DNA of 64,000 bases from Mycetocola zhadangensis (GTDB lineage Bacteria > Actinomycetota > Actinomycetes > Actinomycetales > Microbacteriaceae), in contig NZ_RCWJ01000003.1 in NCBI RefSeq assembly GCF_003668565.1, positions 62,001 through 126,000 on the forward strand, in the 5' to 3' direction. Shown here piece after piece: positions 44,734 through 53,911 of this stretch. The notes under the pieces were generated by a model. It did not search any database, was not told the origin of the DNA, and was given only the letters and a program-made list of their open reading frames with translations. The position numbers were made by a program, and so were the translations under genes. The first letter of the stretch is position 1; each line of letters begins with the position of its first letter.

Positions 44734-46001
44734 TTCGCCGCCACCTCCTGTGAAACGTTGAGTTTGAGTCGCTTGGGTTTGCCCTGTTTTGGCAGGAAGA
44801 ACACCGCGCGGATCAGCGGGGGTGCCGCGATGAACAGCACGATGAGCGACTGCACGACGGTGACGATGTCGATCGGGATGCCTTCAGCCGCCTGCATGGC
44901 GAACCCTCCGGCCTTGAAAGCGCCAAAGAGCACACCGGCCGCGAAGATGCCCCACGGGCGGCTGCGGCCGAGCAGGGCGACGGTGATCGCATCGAAACCG
45001 ATACCGGCGTCGATGCCGGCCGAGAAGCCGGTGGTGACGGTGCCGAGCACCTGCATGACTCCGGCCAGGCCGACAAGACCACCGGAAATGAGCATCGCCT
45101 GAACGTAGGTGTTCTTCACGTTGATGCCGGCAACACGGGCGGCGTTCGGGTTCTCACCGACCGCGCGGAACTGGAAGCCGAGGCTCGACCGGTTGAGCAG
45201 CCACCAGGCGAAGATCGTCGCCGCGATGACGAAGATGAAGCCGAGGTGGAGGTTGTACTTGGGCCCGAGGATCTCGGGGAACACAGCGGTCTCGAGCATG
45301 GCCGGTGACTTCGGGTTGACCGAGTCTGGGGCCTGAAGCAGGCCAGGGGTGCGCAGCATCCACGAGACCAGGTAGAAGGCGACGTAGTTGAGCATGATCG
45401 TGAGGATGACCTCGTGCGCACCTGTTCGCGCCTTGAGGAGTCCGACGATTCCACCCCACAGGGCGCCGCCGACGATGCCCGCGATCACGGCAATGGCGAG
45501 GTGAACTCCCCATGGCAGTTCGAAGGAGAAGCCGACCCAGCCGGCGCACGCGGCGGCGATGAGCATCTGGCCGCGGCCACCGATGTTGAAAAGGCCAACC
45601 CGGAAGGCGATACCGATACCGAGCGCTGCAGCGATCAGTGGCGTCGCGAACGTCAGCGTTTCGGTGAGCGGCTTGATGCCGTCGACAAAGGAATCACGAC
45701 GGAAGTTGTAGATCGACCCCTGGAAGAGCGCGCCGTACGCGCCGGAGACCGACTGCCAGATCGCGCTGAAGGTGTCGCCGGGAGCAGCGAAGAAGTACCC
45801 CGCTGCGGCCTGGACATCCTCATCGGTGACGGCGATCAGCACTGCACCGATCAGGAGGGCGAACACTACGGCGAGGATCGTGATGACGAAACTGCCGTTG
45901 AGGATGTCGGCAAGAACCTGGTTGCCGCGCGGCGCCTCAGGCTGAGTCGTTTTCTGCGGCTCGTTTCCCGCTGGAGCCGTTGGTGCTGTGACGTCGCTCA
46001 C
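44730..46001 (-). CDS. nucleoside ABC transporter permease (first)
   Basis: A 423-residue permease related to NupP/BmpB-like proteins. ALGIGIAFRVGLFNIGGRGQMLIAA and the coupling loop RAVGENPNAARVAGINV identify the family. It begins with a hydrophilic ~30-residue tail rich in Thr/Pro. Its start overlaps the ATPase stop by 4 bp. Together with the other permease it forms the membrane pore of the importer. Confidence 0.9.
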   Translation of the reverse strand: MSDVTAPTAPAGNEPQKTTQPEAPRGNQVLADILNGSFVITILAVVFALLIGAVLIAVTDEDVQAAAGYFFAAPGDTFSAIWQSVSGAYGALFQGSIYNFRRDSFVDGIKPLTETLTFATPLIAAALGIGIAFRVGLFNIGGRGQMLIAAACAGWVGFSFELPWGVHLAIAVIAGIVGGALWGGIVGLLKARTGAHEVILTIMLNYVAFYLVSWMLRTPGLLQAPDSVNPKSPAMLETAVFPEILGPKYNLHLGFIFVIAATIFAWWLLNRSSLGFQFRAVGENPNAARVAGINVKNTYVQAMLISGGLVGLAGVMQVLGTVTTGFSAGIDAGIGFDAITVALLGRSRPWGIFAAGVLFGAFKAGGFAMQAAEGIPIDIVTVVQSLIVLFIAAPPLIRAVFFLPKQGKPKRLKLNVSQEVAAK

Positions 46002-47512
46002 GCGGCAACTCCTGTCGGGTTTTCGCCGGCCATCATGAGGCCGAGAATGTCACGCGGCGTGTTGCCCGGGACGATTCCGACGATGGAACCTCTGTACATC
46101 ACTGCAATCCTGTCTGCGAGCGCAACGACCTCGTCGAGCTCTGTTGATACGACGATGACCGGGATGCCCGCATCACGCGTCTCGACCATCCTCTTGTGAA
46201 CGAATTCAATGGAACCAACGTCGATCCCGCGCGTGGGCTGCGACGCGACAAACAGCTTGAGGTCGCGGCTCAGCTCACGGGCGAGAACAACCTTCTGCTG
46301 GTTTCCGCCGGACAGCCGGCCGGCCATCGTGGTGATGGACTGGGCCCGGATGTCGAACTCGTCCTTCTTCTCCTGCGCGAATTCGGCCAGGTAGCCCAGC
46401 TGCAGATTGCCGCGGCGAACGAACGGAGGCGCGTCTGAGCGGTCGAGCATGAGGTTCTCGGCGATCGTGAACTCGCCGACGAGCCCGTCCTCGGTGCGGT
46501 CCTCGGGGACGAACCCGACTCCCGCATTCAGGATCTTGCGAACGCTGAGCCCGGTGAGCTTCTCGCCGTTGAGCGTGATGTCGCCGGTGACGCGCGGCTG
46601 AAGACCCAGGATGGCCTCGGTCAACTCGGTCTGGCCGTTACCCTGCACACCGGCGATCGCGAGAATCTCGCCCTCGTGCACCTCGAAGCTGACGTTGTTG
46701 ACGACCTTCAGGCCGAGGGGGTCGATGACGTCGAGGTTGCGAACGACGAGGCTCGCCGCTCCGGGACGGGCTGTCTCCTTGTGCACGGTCAGTTCGACGG
46801 CGCGACCGACCATGAGCGCGGCGAGTTCCGAATTGGACGCGGTCGGCGACGCTTCGCCGACAACTTTTCCGAGACGGATGACTGTGATCCGGTCTGCGAC
46901 TTCCCTCACCTCTCGCAGTTTGTGCGTAATGAAGACGATCGAGGTTCCCTCGCTGCGGAGCTGACGCATGATCGTCATGAGCTCGTCGGTCTCCTGCGGC
47001 GTGAGCACTGCTGTTGGCTCATCGAACACGAGGACCTGAGCGTCGCGCGAGAGCGCCTTGATGATCTCCACGCGCTGCTGCACACCGACGGGCAGATCAC
47101 CGACGAGAGCGTCCGGGTCGACATGGAATCCAAACCTCGCGGAGATTTCGCGCACCTTTGCGCGAGCCGCATCGAGGTCGAGCTTGCCTGCCACGCCCGT
47201 CTGCTCGTGACCGAGCATGACGTTTTCAGCGACAGTGAAAACGGGGATGAGCATGAAGTGCTGGTGCACCATACCGATGCCGGCGCGCATGGCGTCACCG
47301 GGACCAGCGAAGTGCTGGACGACGTCGTCGAGGAGGACGTCGCCCTCTTCGGCCTGGTAGAGGCCGTAGAGAACGTTCATGAGCGTGGATTTCCCCGCCC
47401 CGTTCTCGCCGAGGAGGCAGTGGATTTCGCCGGGCTGGATGACCAGATCAATGTGGTCGTTGGCGACGAGAGAACCGAATCTCTTCGTGATGCCGCGAAG
47501 TTCGAGCTTCAT
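45998..47512 (-). CDS. nucleoside ABC transporter ATP-binding protein (two ABC domains)
   Basis: A 504-residue tandem ABC ATPase as in sugar/nucleoside importers (RbsA/NupO type). The first domain has GENGAGKSTLMNVLYGL, the signature-region LPVGVQQRVEI and VLVFDEPTAVL. The second has a degenerate Walker A (GVQGNGQTEL), RLSGGNQQKVVLAREL and the ASQPTRGID loop typical of the second half. Both sites may bind ATP, but the second is predicted weak or inactive. Confidence 0.92.
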   Translation of the reverse strand: MKLELRGITKRFGSLVANDHIDLVIQPGEIHCLLGENGAGKSTLMNVLYGLYQAEEGDVLLDDVVQHFAGPGDAMRAGIGMVHQHFMLIPVFTVAENVMLGHEQTGVAGKLDLDAARAKVREISARFGFHVDPDALVGDLPVGVQQRVEIIKALSRDAQVLVFDEPTAVLTPQETDELMTIMRQLRSEGTSIVFITHKLREVREVADRITVIRLGKVVGEASPTASNSELAALMVGRAVELTVHKETARPGAASLVVRNLDVIDPLGLKVVNNVSFEVHEGEILAIAGVQGNGQTELTEAILGLQPRVTGDITLNGEKLTGLSVRKILNAGVGFVPEDRTEDGLVGEFTIAENLMLDRSDAPPFVRRGNLQLGYLAEFAQEKKDEFDIRAQSITTMAGRLSGGNQQKVVLARELSRDLKLFVASQPTRGIDVGSIEFVHKRMVETRDAGIPVIVVSTELDEVVALADRIAVMYRGSIVGIVPGNTPRDILGLMMAGENPTGVAA

Positions 47513-47536
47513 GGGTGAATCCTACGTTCATACAGA

Positions 47537-47568
47537 GCGGGGAGACCAGCCGAAGCTGATCCCCCCGC
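47537..47568 (-). promoter_or_regulatory. intercistronic stem-loop with UUCG tetraloop
   Basis: In the 82-bp gap between the lipoprotein and ATPase genes the minus strand forms a 14-bp stem closed by a UUCG tetraloop. Two positions pair only as G-U in the minus-strand RNA and would be A-C on plus, which fixes the orientation. There is no T run, so it probably stabilises the upstream lipoprotein mRNA or attenuates downstream expression. Confidence 0.65.
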
Positions 47569-47594
47569 GCTGGGAGTGGGTTGAGTGCGAAGAG

Positions 47595-48680
47595 CTACTC
47601 AGCTTTGGGCGAAGACGGCGAGGAAACCTCGATGGATCCGTCGATGATGCCAGCCTTGATCTCGTCGAGCTCGGCCTGAAGCGTCTCGTTCACCTTGCCC
47701 TCGAAGTCGTGGAACGGGGCGATGCCGACTCCATCGTTCTCGAGCGTTCCGACGTACGGGGTTGCATCGAACTCGTCATTGCCAGCGGCGACGACGACGT
47801 CGTTGACGCCCGACTTCATCTGCTTGAGGATCGAGGTGAGGAAGAGCTCGTTGCCCGAGTCAGCGGTCTCGTAGAGGTCAGCGTCGACACCGATCATCGC
47901 AACGTCCTTGCCGGAGTCCGTGATGGCCTCGATGGCGCTGAGGAAGATCGGTCCACCAACGGGGAGGAGCACGTCAGCGTCCTGTCCGATGAGGGTCGTT
48001 GCGAGCTGCTTGGCCGTGTCGTTTGCCTCGAAGCCACCGGTGAATGAACCGGTCTGGCCAGCGACATCCCAACCGACGACCTTGACGTCCTTGCCCTTTT
48101 GCTCGTTGTAGTACGCAACGCCGTCAGCGAAGCCATCCATGAAGATGGTCACTGTCGGGAACTGCTGTCCACCGAAGGTGCCGACGACGCCGGTCTTCGA
48201 GTAGTCAGCTGCGGCGTAGCCAGCGAGGAAGGCGGCCTGTGCCGTGTCGTAAATGATCGGCTTGACGTTCTCGAGGTCGATCGAGTTGTCGTCGAGCATG
48301 ATGAAGTTCACGTCTGTGTTCTCTTCAGCAGCTGCCTTGGTTGCGTCAGCGAGCGCGAAGCCGATGGTCGCGATCAGGTTGCAGCCCTGGTCGACGAGGC
48401 TCGTGATGTTCGGAGCGTAGTCATCTTCTGTGTCGCTCTGGACGTCCTTCATCTCGACGCCGAGCTCATCTGAAGCCTCGACCATGCCCTCGTAGCTGGA
48501 CTGGTTGAAGGACTTGTCGTCGAATCCACCCGCGTCCGAAACGATGCAGGGGAGGAAGTCGGATGCAGCTTCGTTTGAGCCACCATCGCTGGTGGGGGCC
48601 TGTCCACAGCCAGCGAGCAGGGCGATAACGCCGGCGCTGGCAAGGCCGGCGAAAACGGCCTTACGGGTGTTGATTGTCAA
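47595..48680 (-). CDS. BMP family nucleoside-binding lipoprotein
   Basis: Substrate-binding lipoprotein of the importer, 361 residues. The signal peptide ends in the lipobox LLAGC with the lipidated cysteine at residue 25, followed by a Gly/Ser/Asn linker. The binding domain has VSDAGGFDDKSFNQSSYEGM, the BMP family start, and GTFGGQQFPTVTIFMDGFADGV. GGAGG lies upstream of the ATG. Being first in the operon and followed by a stem-loop fits higher expression of the binding protein than of the pore subunits. Confidence 0.93.
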   Translation of the reverse strand: MTINTRKAVFAGLASAGVIALLAGCGQAPTSDGGSNEAASDFLPCIVSDAGGFDDKSFNQSSYEGMVEASDELGVEMKDVQSDTEDDYAPNITSLVDQGCNLIATIGFALADATKAAAEENTDVNFIMLDDNSIDLENVKPIIYDTAQAAFLAGYAAADYSKTGVVGTFGGQQFPTVTIFMDGFADGVAYYNEQKGKDVKVVGWDVAGQTGSFTGGFEANDTAKQLATTLIGQDADVLLPVGGPIFLSAIEAITDSGKDVAMIGVDADLYETADSGNELFLTSILKQMKSGVNDVVVAAGNDEFDATPYVGTLENDGVGIAPFHDFEGKVNETLQAELDEIKAGIIDGSIEVSSPSSPKAE

Positions 48681-48941
48681 TGTGTCCTCCAGGGTGCTGC
48701 CCTGCGGGGCTCGCGAGGGCGGTATTGGCTTACGTTACCGAAAGTTACGAAGGCCACGACGCCGTGGTCTTCTCTCGAAACAGAAGCGTTACATAGCTGT
48801 TCCCCGCAAGGCTAAACCGGGAACGCATCGCATGGTTCGCGGCGCTCATATGAGCAGGTGCAGGCGCGGATGCGCACTAATGCGCAACGCGAGCGGCATC
48901 CGACCCTCTGCTCGGCCCTCGTCGCGTGCCACAATCAACAC
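48681..48941. other. divergent intergenic region, nucleoside operon / exonuclease
   Basis: 261 bp that must contain the promoters of both the lipoprotein operon (minus) and the exonuclease (plus). GTTAC is repeated three times (about 48733, 48744 and 48789) upstream of the lipoprotein. A CACAAT box sits 6 nt before the exonuclease ATG. No riboswitch known to me is recognisable. Confidence 0.4.
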
Positions 48942-49895
48942 ATGGCCGGACCACTGATGCTCCTCGACACCGCATCTCTCTACTTTCGCGCGTTCCACGG
49001 ACTGCCCGACACACTGCGCTCCCCAGACGGCACTCCGGTCAACGCGGTCCGCGGGCTCCTCGACTTCATCGCCAAGCTGGTCACCGACTACCAGCCAGCC
49101 GAACTTGTCGCCTGCTGGGATGACGACTGGCGGCCGCAGTGGCGCGTCGATCTCATCCCGAGCTACAAACAGCATCGGGTGGCGCAGGTCGTCGTAGACG
49201 GACCGGACGTCGAAGAGACACCAGAACTGCTCGACGTGCAGATCCCCCTCATCCGCCAGGTGCTCGATGCGTTCGGCATTCCCTTCGTCGGTGCACCCGA
49301 GCACGAGGCCGACGATGTCATCGGCAGTCTCGCCTCGCAGGCGAAGGGACCCGTCGACGTCGTCACCGGAGATCGGGACCTCTTTCAGCTTGTCGACGAT
49401 GCCCGTGGCATCCGTGTCATCTATACGGCGCGTGGAATGAGCAAGCTTGAGGTCCTCACCGAGAGTGTGGTTCGAGAGAAGTACGGTGTGAGCGCACACC
49501 AGTACGCCGACTTCGCGGCGCTTCGTGGTGACACGTCTGACGGGCTTCCCGGCGTCGCCGGCGTTGGCGAGAAGACGGCAGCGGGCTTGCTCGGCACGTT
49601 CGGCGACCTGGACGCCATCGTCGCGGCCTCGGCGACGCGCGGTGCGGGGATGTCGGAGTCGGTGCGGGCGAAGATCCTCGGCGCGGCTGACTACCTCCGG
49701 GTTGCCCCGACGGTCGTTGAAGTGGTTCGCACGCTCGAGCTCGACGTTCCGGACGCCCGCATCCGCCCGCTCTCAGCGGATGCGGCGGAGAGCGTTCGGC
49801 AGTTGGCGGTCAGCCTCGGGCTGGGCGGCGCCTCCGACCGGGCACTTCGCGCGCTCGGCAACGACACTCCCGCAGCCGACGAGGCGCGCGCCTAA
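48942..49895 (+). CDS. stand-alone 5'-3' exonuclease (FEN-like, PolA N-terminal-type)
   Basis: Flap/5'-3' exonuclease of about 317 residues, equivalent to the N-terminal domain of DNA polymerase I. Acidic metal ligands are in MLLDTASLYFRAF, AEADD-like EHEADDVIGSLA and VTGDRDLFQLVDD. The helix-hairpin-helix is GDTSDGLPGVAGVGEKTAAGLL. ATG at 48942 is used; the open frame upstream has no homology. It overlaps the convergent manC gene by 4 bp. Such proteins act in Okazaki fragment or repair flap processing. Confidence 0.88.
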   Translation: MAGPLMLLDTASLYFRAFHGLPDTLRSPDGTPVNAVRGLLDFIAKLVTDYQPAELVACWDDDWRPQWRVDLIPSYKQHRVAQVVVDGPDVEETPELLDVQIPLIRQVLDAFGIPFVGAPEHEADDVIGSLASQAKGPVDVVTGDRDLFQLVDDARGIRVIYTARGMSKLEVLTESVVREKYGVSAHQYADFAALRGDTSDGLPGVAGVGEKTAAGLLGTFGDLDAIVAASATRGAGMSESVRAKILGAADYLRVAPTVVEVVRTLELDVPDARIRPLSADAAESVRQLAVSLGLGGASDRALRALGNDTPAADEARA

Positions 49896-51007
49896 AGAAC
49901 GTCGTCGCGGCCAGACAGCTTGAGCGCGTCGACGACGCTCTTGACACGTTGCGCGTTCGCGCTCGTTGTGACGAGCAGGGCGTCAGGGGTGTCAACAACG
50001 ACGATGTCCTTAACACCGATCAGGCTGATCACCCGGTTCGTCTGGCTGACAACAATGCCGCTCGACGCGTCAGAGAGAATACGGGCACTCTCACCCAGGA
50101 TCGCCAGGTCGGTTCTGCGCCCACCCGAGTTGAGCTTCGCGAGCGATGCGAAATCACCAACGTCGTCCCAGTCGAAGTGACCGGGCACAACAGCAAGGCG
50201 TCCGGCGAGGGCAGCGGGTTCCGCGACGGAGTAGTCGATCGCGATCCTCTCGAGATTGGGCCAAATGCGGTCGACGGCCGGACCGCGCAGCGCAGGATCA
50301 TCCCAAACGGATGCCAGTTCCATCAGTCCTGCATGCAGCTCCGGTCGGTTCTTCGCCAGTTCCTCGAGAAGAACATCGGCGCGGCTGATGAACATACCGG
50401 CGTTCCAAAGGTGCGCTCCGCCAGACACGTACTTCTTGGCGGTTGCGAGGTTCGGTTTCTCGACAAAGGAATCCACGAGCTGCGCAGAGTCAGCACCAGG
50501 CACGTCGAGCGGGGCTCCGACGTGGATGTAGCCGAACCCGATGGCCGGCTCCGTCGGCTGAATGCCGATGGCCGTGATGTACCCGGCGTCAGCTGTCGCA
50601 ACAGCCTGGGTGACGGCGGCGCGAAACAGACGGTCCCCGCGAATCACGTGGTCAGCAGCGAACGAGCCGATGATGACATCGGGTTCCCGCTTCATCAGGA
50701 TGGCTGCGGCCAGTCCGATCGCCGCTGTCGAGTCCCGCGGATCGCTCTCGAGCACAACGTTGGGATCGATGAGGTCCGGGAGCTGGGATTCGACGGCCGC
50801 ACGGTGCGCACGCCCGGTGACAACCATGATGCGCTGCTCTCCCGACAAGGGAGCCAACCGGTCCCAGGTTGCACGGAGCAATGTGGTGCCGGAGCCGGTG
50901 AGGTCGTGAAGAAACTTCGGAGCATCCGCTCGAGATAACGGCCAGAGTCGCGAGCCGATGCCGCCAGCTGGGATGACACTGTAGAAGCGTTCGAGAGGAC
51001 TTGTCAT
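49892..51007 (-). CDS. manC: mannose-1-phosphate guanylyltransferase
   Basis: Makes GDP-mannose from mannose-1-phosphate and GTP. The nucleotidyltransferase loop is IPAGGIGSRLWPLSRADAPKF, with VVTGRAHRAAVESQLPD, SFAADHVI, SFVEKPNLATAKKYV and HFDWDDVGDF. At about 371 residues it is the single-domain form, without the isomerase domain of bifunctional enzymes. ATG at 51007 is preferred over the ATG at 51070. GDP-mannose would supply mannosylated lipids or glycans. Confidence 0.9.
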   Translation of the reverse strand: MTSPLERFYSVIPAGGIGSRLWPLSRADAPKFLHDLTGSGTTLLRATWDRLAPLSGEQRIMVVTGRAHRAAVESQLPDLIDPNVVLESDPRDSTAAIGLAAAILMKREPDVIIGSFAADHVIRGDRLFRAAVTQAVATADAGYITAIGIQPTEPAIGFGYIHVGAPLDVPGADSAQLVDSFVEKPNLATAKKYVSGGAHLWNAGMFISRADVLLEELAKNRPELHAGLMELASVWDDPALRGPAVDRIWPNLERIAIDYSVAEPAALAGRLAVVPGHFDWDDVGDFASLAKLNSGGRRTDLAILGESARILSDASSGIVVSQTNRVISLIGVKDIVVVDTPDALLVTTSANAQRVKSVVDALKLSGRDDVL

Positions 51008-51014
51008 GCTCCTC

Positions 51015-51020
51015 AGGCTA
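51015..51020 (-). promoter_or_regulatory. candidate -10 box, leaderless manC transcript
   Basis: TAGCCT on the minus strand, 7 nt before the ATG at 51007. A GAGGAG follows but ends one base before the start codon, too near to act as a ribosome site. Confidence 0.4.
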
Positions 51021-51075
51021 GCGGCAGCGTGCGTTCGACGTATTCTCGAGGGCGATTGTCTCGACGTCAAGACAC

Positions 51076-51091
51076 TTAGGCATGCCTAACC
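51076..51091. promoter_or_regulatory. DtxR/IdeR-like iron box upstream of sdhCDAB
   Basis: TTAGGCATGCCTAACC contains the perfect palindrome TTAGGCATGCCTAA and matches 13 of 19 positions of the DtxR consensus as I remember it, when extended to the right. It lies about 23 bp upstream of a TAGACT box (51114-51119), covering the -35 region of the sdh promoter, and about 70 bp upstream of manC on the other strand. Confidence 0.5.
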
Positions 51092-51193
51092 GGCGAAATT
51101 ACGGCGCGGAACGTAGACTGTTGCAACGCGCCGTTGTGACGCACGGCCGCCTGACTAGGCGGTTATGAGGCTTCAATCAGGGAGGGCCGTTCG

Positions 51194-51616
51194 ATGTCAG
51201 TGCAGACTGAAAAAAGAACACCACCGTTGAATACCACCACTTCCCGAGTCCCCGCAGGAACCCTGTACCGGGGTCGCGAAGGTATGTGGTCCTGGGTTCT
51301 GCACCGAATCACCGGTGTCGCCATCTTCTTCTTCCTTCTTGTGCACATCCTCGACACGGCGCTCGTGCGTGTGTCGCCGGAGGCGTACAACGCGGTGATC
51401 GGCACGTACCAGACGCCCATCATGGGCCTCGGAGAGGTCGCCCTCGTCGGCGCCATCGTCTTCCACGCCTTCAACGGCCTGCGCATTGTGCTCATCGACT
51501 TCTGGTCGAAGGGCACCAGGTACCAGAAGGTCATGTTCTACGTGGTCATCGCCCTCTGGGTTATCACCATGCTCGGCTTCACGCCTCGCCACCTGATCAA
51601 CGTCTTCAGCCACTAG
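51194..51616 (+). CDS. sdhC: succinate dehydrogenase cytochrome b556 subunit
   Basis: Membrane anchor subunit of complex II, 140 residues with three helices. WSWVLHRITGVAIFFFLLVHILDTAL holds the conserved HRxTG and a haem-ligand histidine candidate; FHAFNGLRIVLID is the SdhC signature. Ribosome site GGGAGG precedes the ATG. First gene of sdhCDAB, with the DtxR-like box upstream. Confidence 0.92.
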   Translation: MSVQTEKRTPPLNTTTSRVPAGTLYRGREGMWSWVLHRITGVAIFFFLLVHILDTALVRVSPEAYNAVIGTYQTPIMGLGEVALVGAIVFHAFNGLRIVLIDFWSKGTRYQKVMFYVVIALWVITMLGFTPRHLINVFSH

Positions 51617-51631
51617 AAAGGGGAGAACCTC

Positions 51632-52078
51632 ATGTCTCAAACCATCGACGCTCCCCGTACCCCGGTACGTCCCGCCCGCAAAAAGGGAATCAACTGGGAA
51701 AAGTGGGGCTGGATCTACATGCGCGCCTCCGGCGTCATCCTGGTCGTTCTCATCTTCGGCCACCTCTTCATGAACCTCATCGTCGGTGACGGCGTCAGCG
51801 CAATCGACTTCGCCTTCGTCGGCGGCAAGTGGGCGTCACCGTTCTGGCAGTGGTGGGACGTCGCGATGCTCTGGCTCGCGCTCATCCACGGCGGCAACGG
51901 CATGCGCACGATCGTGAACGACTACGCCCGCGGCAAGATGACCCGCACCATCCTCAAGGGTGCGATCCTTGCGGCCGTTGCGATCCTCATCCTCCTCGGC
52001 ACACTCGTCGTCTTCACCTTCGACCCGTGCCCCGCCGGACAGCCTGCTGACCTTCTCCCCTCGTTCTGCGCTGCGTAA
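51632..52078 (+). CDS. sdhD: succinate dehydrogenase hydrophobic membrane anchor subunit
   Basis: Second membrane subunit, 148 residues, three helices after a basic N-terminus. LIFGHLFMNLIVGDG and the second-helix motif WLALIHGGNGMRTIVNDYA provide the haem/quinone-site histidine and arginine found in actinobacterial SdhD. It sits 15 bp after sdhC with AAAGGGGAG as ribosome site. Confidence 0.9.
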   Translation: MSQTIDAPRTPVRPARKKGINWEKWGWIYMRASGVILVVLIFGHLFMNLIVGDGVSAIDFAFVGGKWASPFWQWWDVAMLWLALIHGGNGMRTIVNDYARGKMTRTILKGAILAAVAILILLGTLVVFTFDPCPAGQPADLLPSFCAA

Positions 52079-52105
52079 CGAACAACTGAAATTTTGGATG
52101 CATCT

Positions 52106-53908
52106 GTGACTCAGGACCCAAGCGACTCCACCATCATCGATGGAGTTCACTACCACCAGTTCGACATCGTCATCGTTGGCGCCGGCGGCGCCGGCATGCG
52201 GGCGGCCATCGAGGCCGGCCCCGGCGCGAAGACTGCCGTCATCTCCAAGCTCTACCCGACGCGGTCCCACACGGGAGCGGCACAGGGCGGCATGGCTGCT
52301 GCCCTCGCCAACGTCGAGGAAGACAGCTGGGAGTGGCACACCTTCGACACCGTCAAGGGTGGCGACTACCTGGTTGACCAGGACGCAGCCGAGATCCTCG
52401 CCAAGGAAGCGATTGACGCCGTCATCGACCTTGAGAACATGGGTCTTCCGTTCAACCGCACGCCAGAGGGCAAGATCGACCAGCGTCGTTTCGGTGGCCA
52501 CACCCGCGACCACGGCAAGGCTCCGGTTCGCCGTGCGTGCTACGCCGCCGACCGCACCGGCCACATGATCCTCCAGACGCTGTTCCAGAACTGCGTGCGC
52601 CTCGGCATCAACTTCTTCAATGAGTTCTACGTTCTCGACGTCATCATGAGCGAGGTCGACGGAGTGGAGCAGCCAGCCGGAGTCGTCGCATACGAGCTGT
52701 CGACTGGCGACCTGCACGTCTTCCACTCAAAGGCGATCATCTTCGCCACCGGTGGGTTCGGCAAGATCTTCAAGACGACGTCGAACGCACACACCCTCAC
52801 CGGTGACGGCGTCGGCATCATCTGGCGCAAGAAGCTCCCCCTCGAGGACATGGAGTTCTTCCAGTTCCACCCGACCGGCCTCGCCGGACTCGGCATCCTC
52901 CTGACCGAGGGCGCTCGAGGCGAGGGAGCAATCCTCCGCAACGCGAGCGGTGAGCGCTTCATGGAGCGCTACGCCCCCACCATCAAGGATCTCGCTCCCC
53001 GCGACATCGTCGCGCGCTGCATGGTCAAAGAAGTAGCCGAAGGCCGCGGCGCTGGTCCGAACAAGGACTACGTCTACCTCGACTGCACCCACCTCGGTGC
53101 CGAAGTCCTCGAGACGAAGCTCCCCGACATCACCGAGTTCGCACGCACCTACCTCGGTGTCGACCCGGTGACCGAACCGGTTCCGGTGATGCCAACAGCG
53201 CACTACGCGATGGGCGGCATCCCCACCAACGTTAACGCCGAGGTGCTGCGCGACAACACCACGGTTGTTCCCGGTCTCTACGCCGCAGGCGAATGCGCCT
53301 GCGTCTCGGTGCACGGTTCAAACCGACTCGGCACCAACTCGCTGCTCGACATCAACGTGTTCGGAAAGCGCGCCGGGAACAACGCCGTCGCCTACGTGCA
53401 GAACGCTAAGTTCCTGCCACTGCCGGAGGACCCGGCAGTATTCGTGCGCGACATGATCGAGGGCGTCCGCAACAACCCGGGCACCGAGCGCATCTCCGTC
53501 CTCCGCAAGGAACTGCAGGAGGAGATGGACACGAAGGCCCAGGTGTTCCGCACCGACGAGTCGCTCGACAGCGTGACAAAGACAATCACCCACCTGCGCG
53601 ACCGGTACATGAACATCGGCGTCCAGGACAAGGGCCGCCGGTACAACACCGACCTGCTCGAAGCCATCGAACTCGGCTTCCTGCTTGACCTCGCCGAGGT
53701 CGTCGTCTTCTCCGCACGCAACCGCAAGGAAAGCCGCGGCGGACACATGCGAGATGACTACCCCGACCGCGATGACGAAAACTACATGAAGCACACAATG
53801 GCGTACCTGACCGGCGACCCGCACTCTTCGGATGCCGCTGACCACATCCGCCTGGACTGGAAGCCGGTCGTGATGACCCGTTACCAGCCAATGGAGAGGA
53901 AGTACTAA
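52106..53908 (+). CDS. sdhA: succinate dehydrogenase flavoprotein subunit
   Basis: Catalytic FAD subunit, about 600 residues. The N-terminal dinucleotide motif is [33 protein letters not shown] contains the histidine that covalently binds FAD. Active-site segments are [22 protein letters not shown] and the arginine-bearing [14 protein letters not shown] use GTG at 52106 with GGATG upstream; an in-frame TTG at 52094 would add four residues. It is followed by sdhB after 3 bp. Confidence 0.95.
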   Translation: MTQDPSDSTIIDGVHYHQFDIVIVGAGGAGMRAAIEAGPGAKTAVISKLYPTRSHTGAAQGGMAAALANVEEDSWEWHTFDTVKGGDYLVDQDAAEILAKEAIDAVIDLENMGLPFNRTPEGKIDQRRFGGHTRDHGKAPVRRACYAADRTGHMILQTLFQNCVRLGINFFNEFYVLDVIMSEVDGVEQPAGVVAYELSTGDLHVFHSKAIIFATGGFGKIFKTTSNAHTLTGDGVGIIWRKKLPLEDMEFFQFHPTGLAGLGILLTEGARGEGAILRNASGERFMERYAPTIKDLAPRDIVARCMVKEVAEGRGAGPNKDYVYLDCTHLGAEVLETKLPDITEFARTYLGVDPVTEPVPVMPTAHYAMGGIPTNVNAEVLRDNTTVVPGLYAAGECACVSVHGSNRLGTNSLLDINVFGKRAGNNAVAYVQNAKFLPLPEDPAVFVRDMIEGVRNNPGTERISVLRKELQEEMDTKAQVFRTDESLDSVTKTITHLRDRYMNIGVQDKGRRYNTDLLEAIELGFLLDLAEVVVFSARNRKESRGGHMRDDYPDRDDENYMKHTMAYLTGDPHSSDAADHIRLDWKPVVMTRYQPMERKY

Positions 53909-53911
53909 CCC

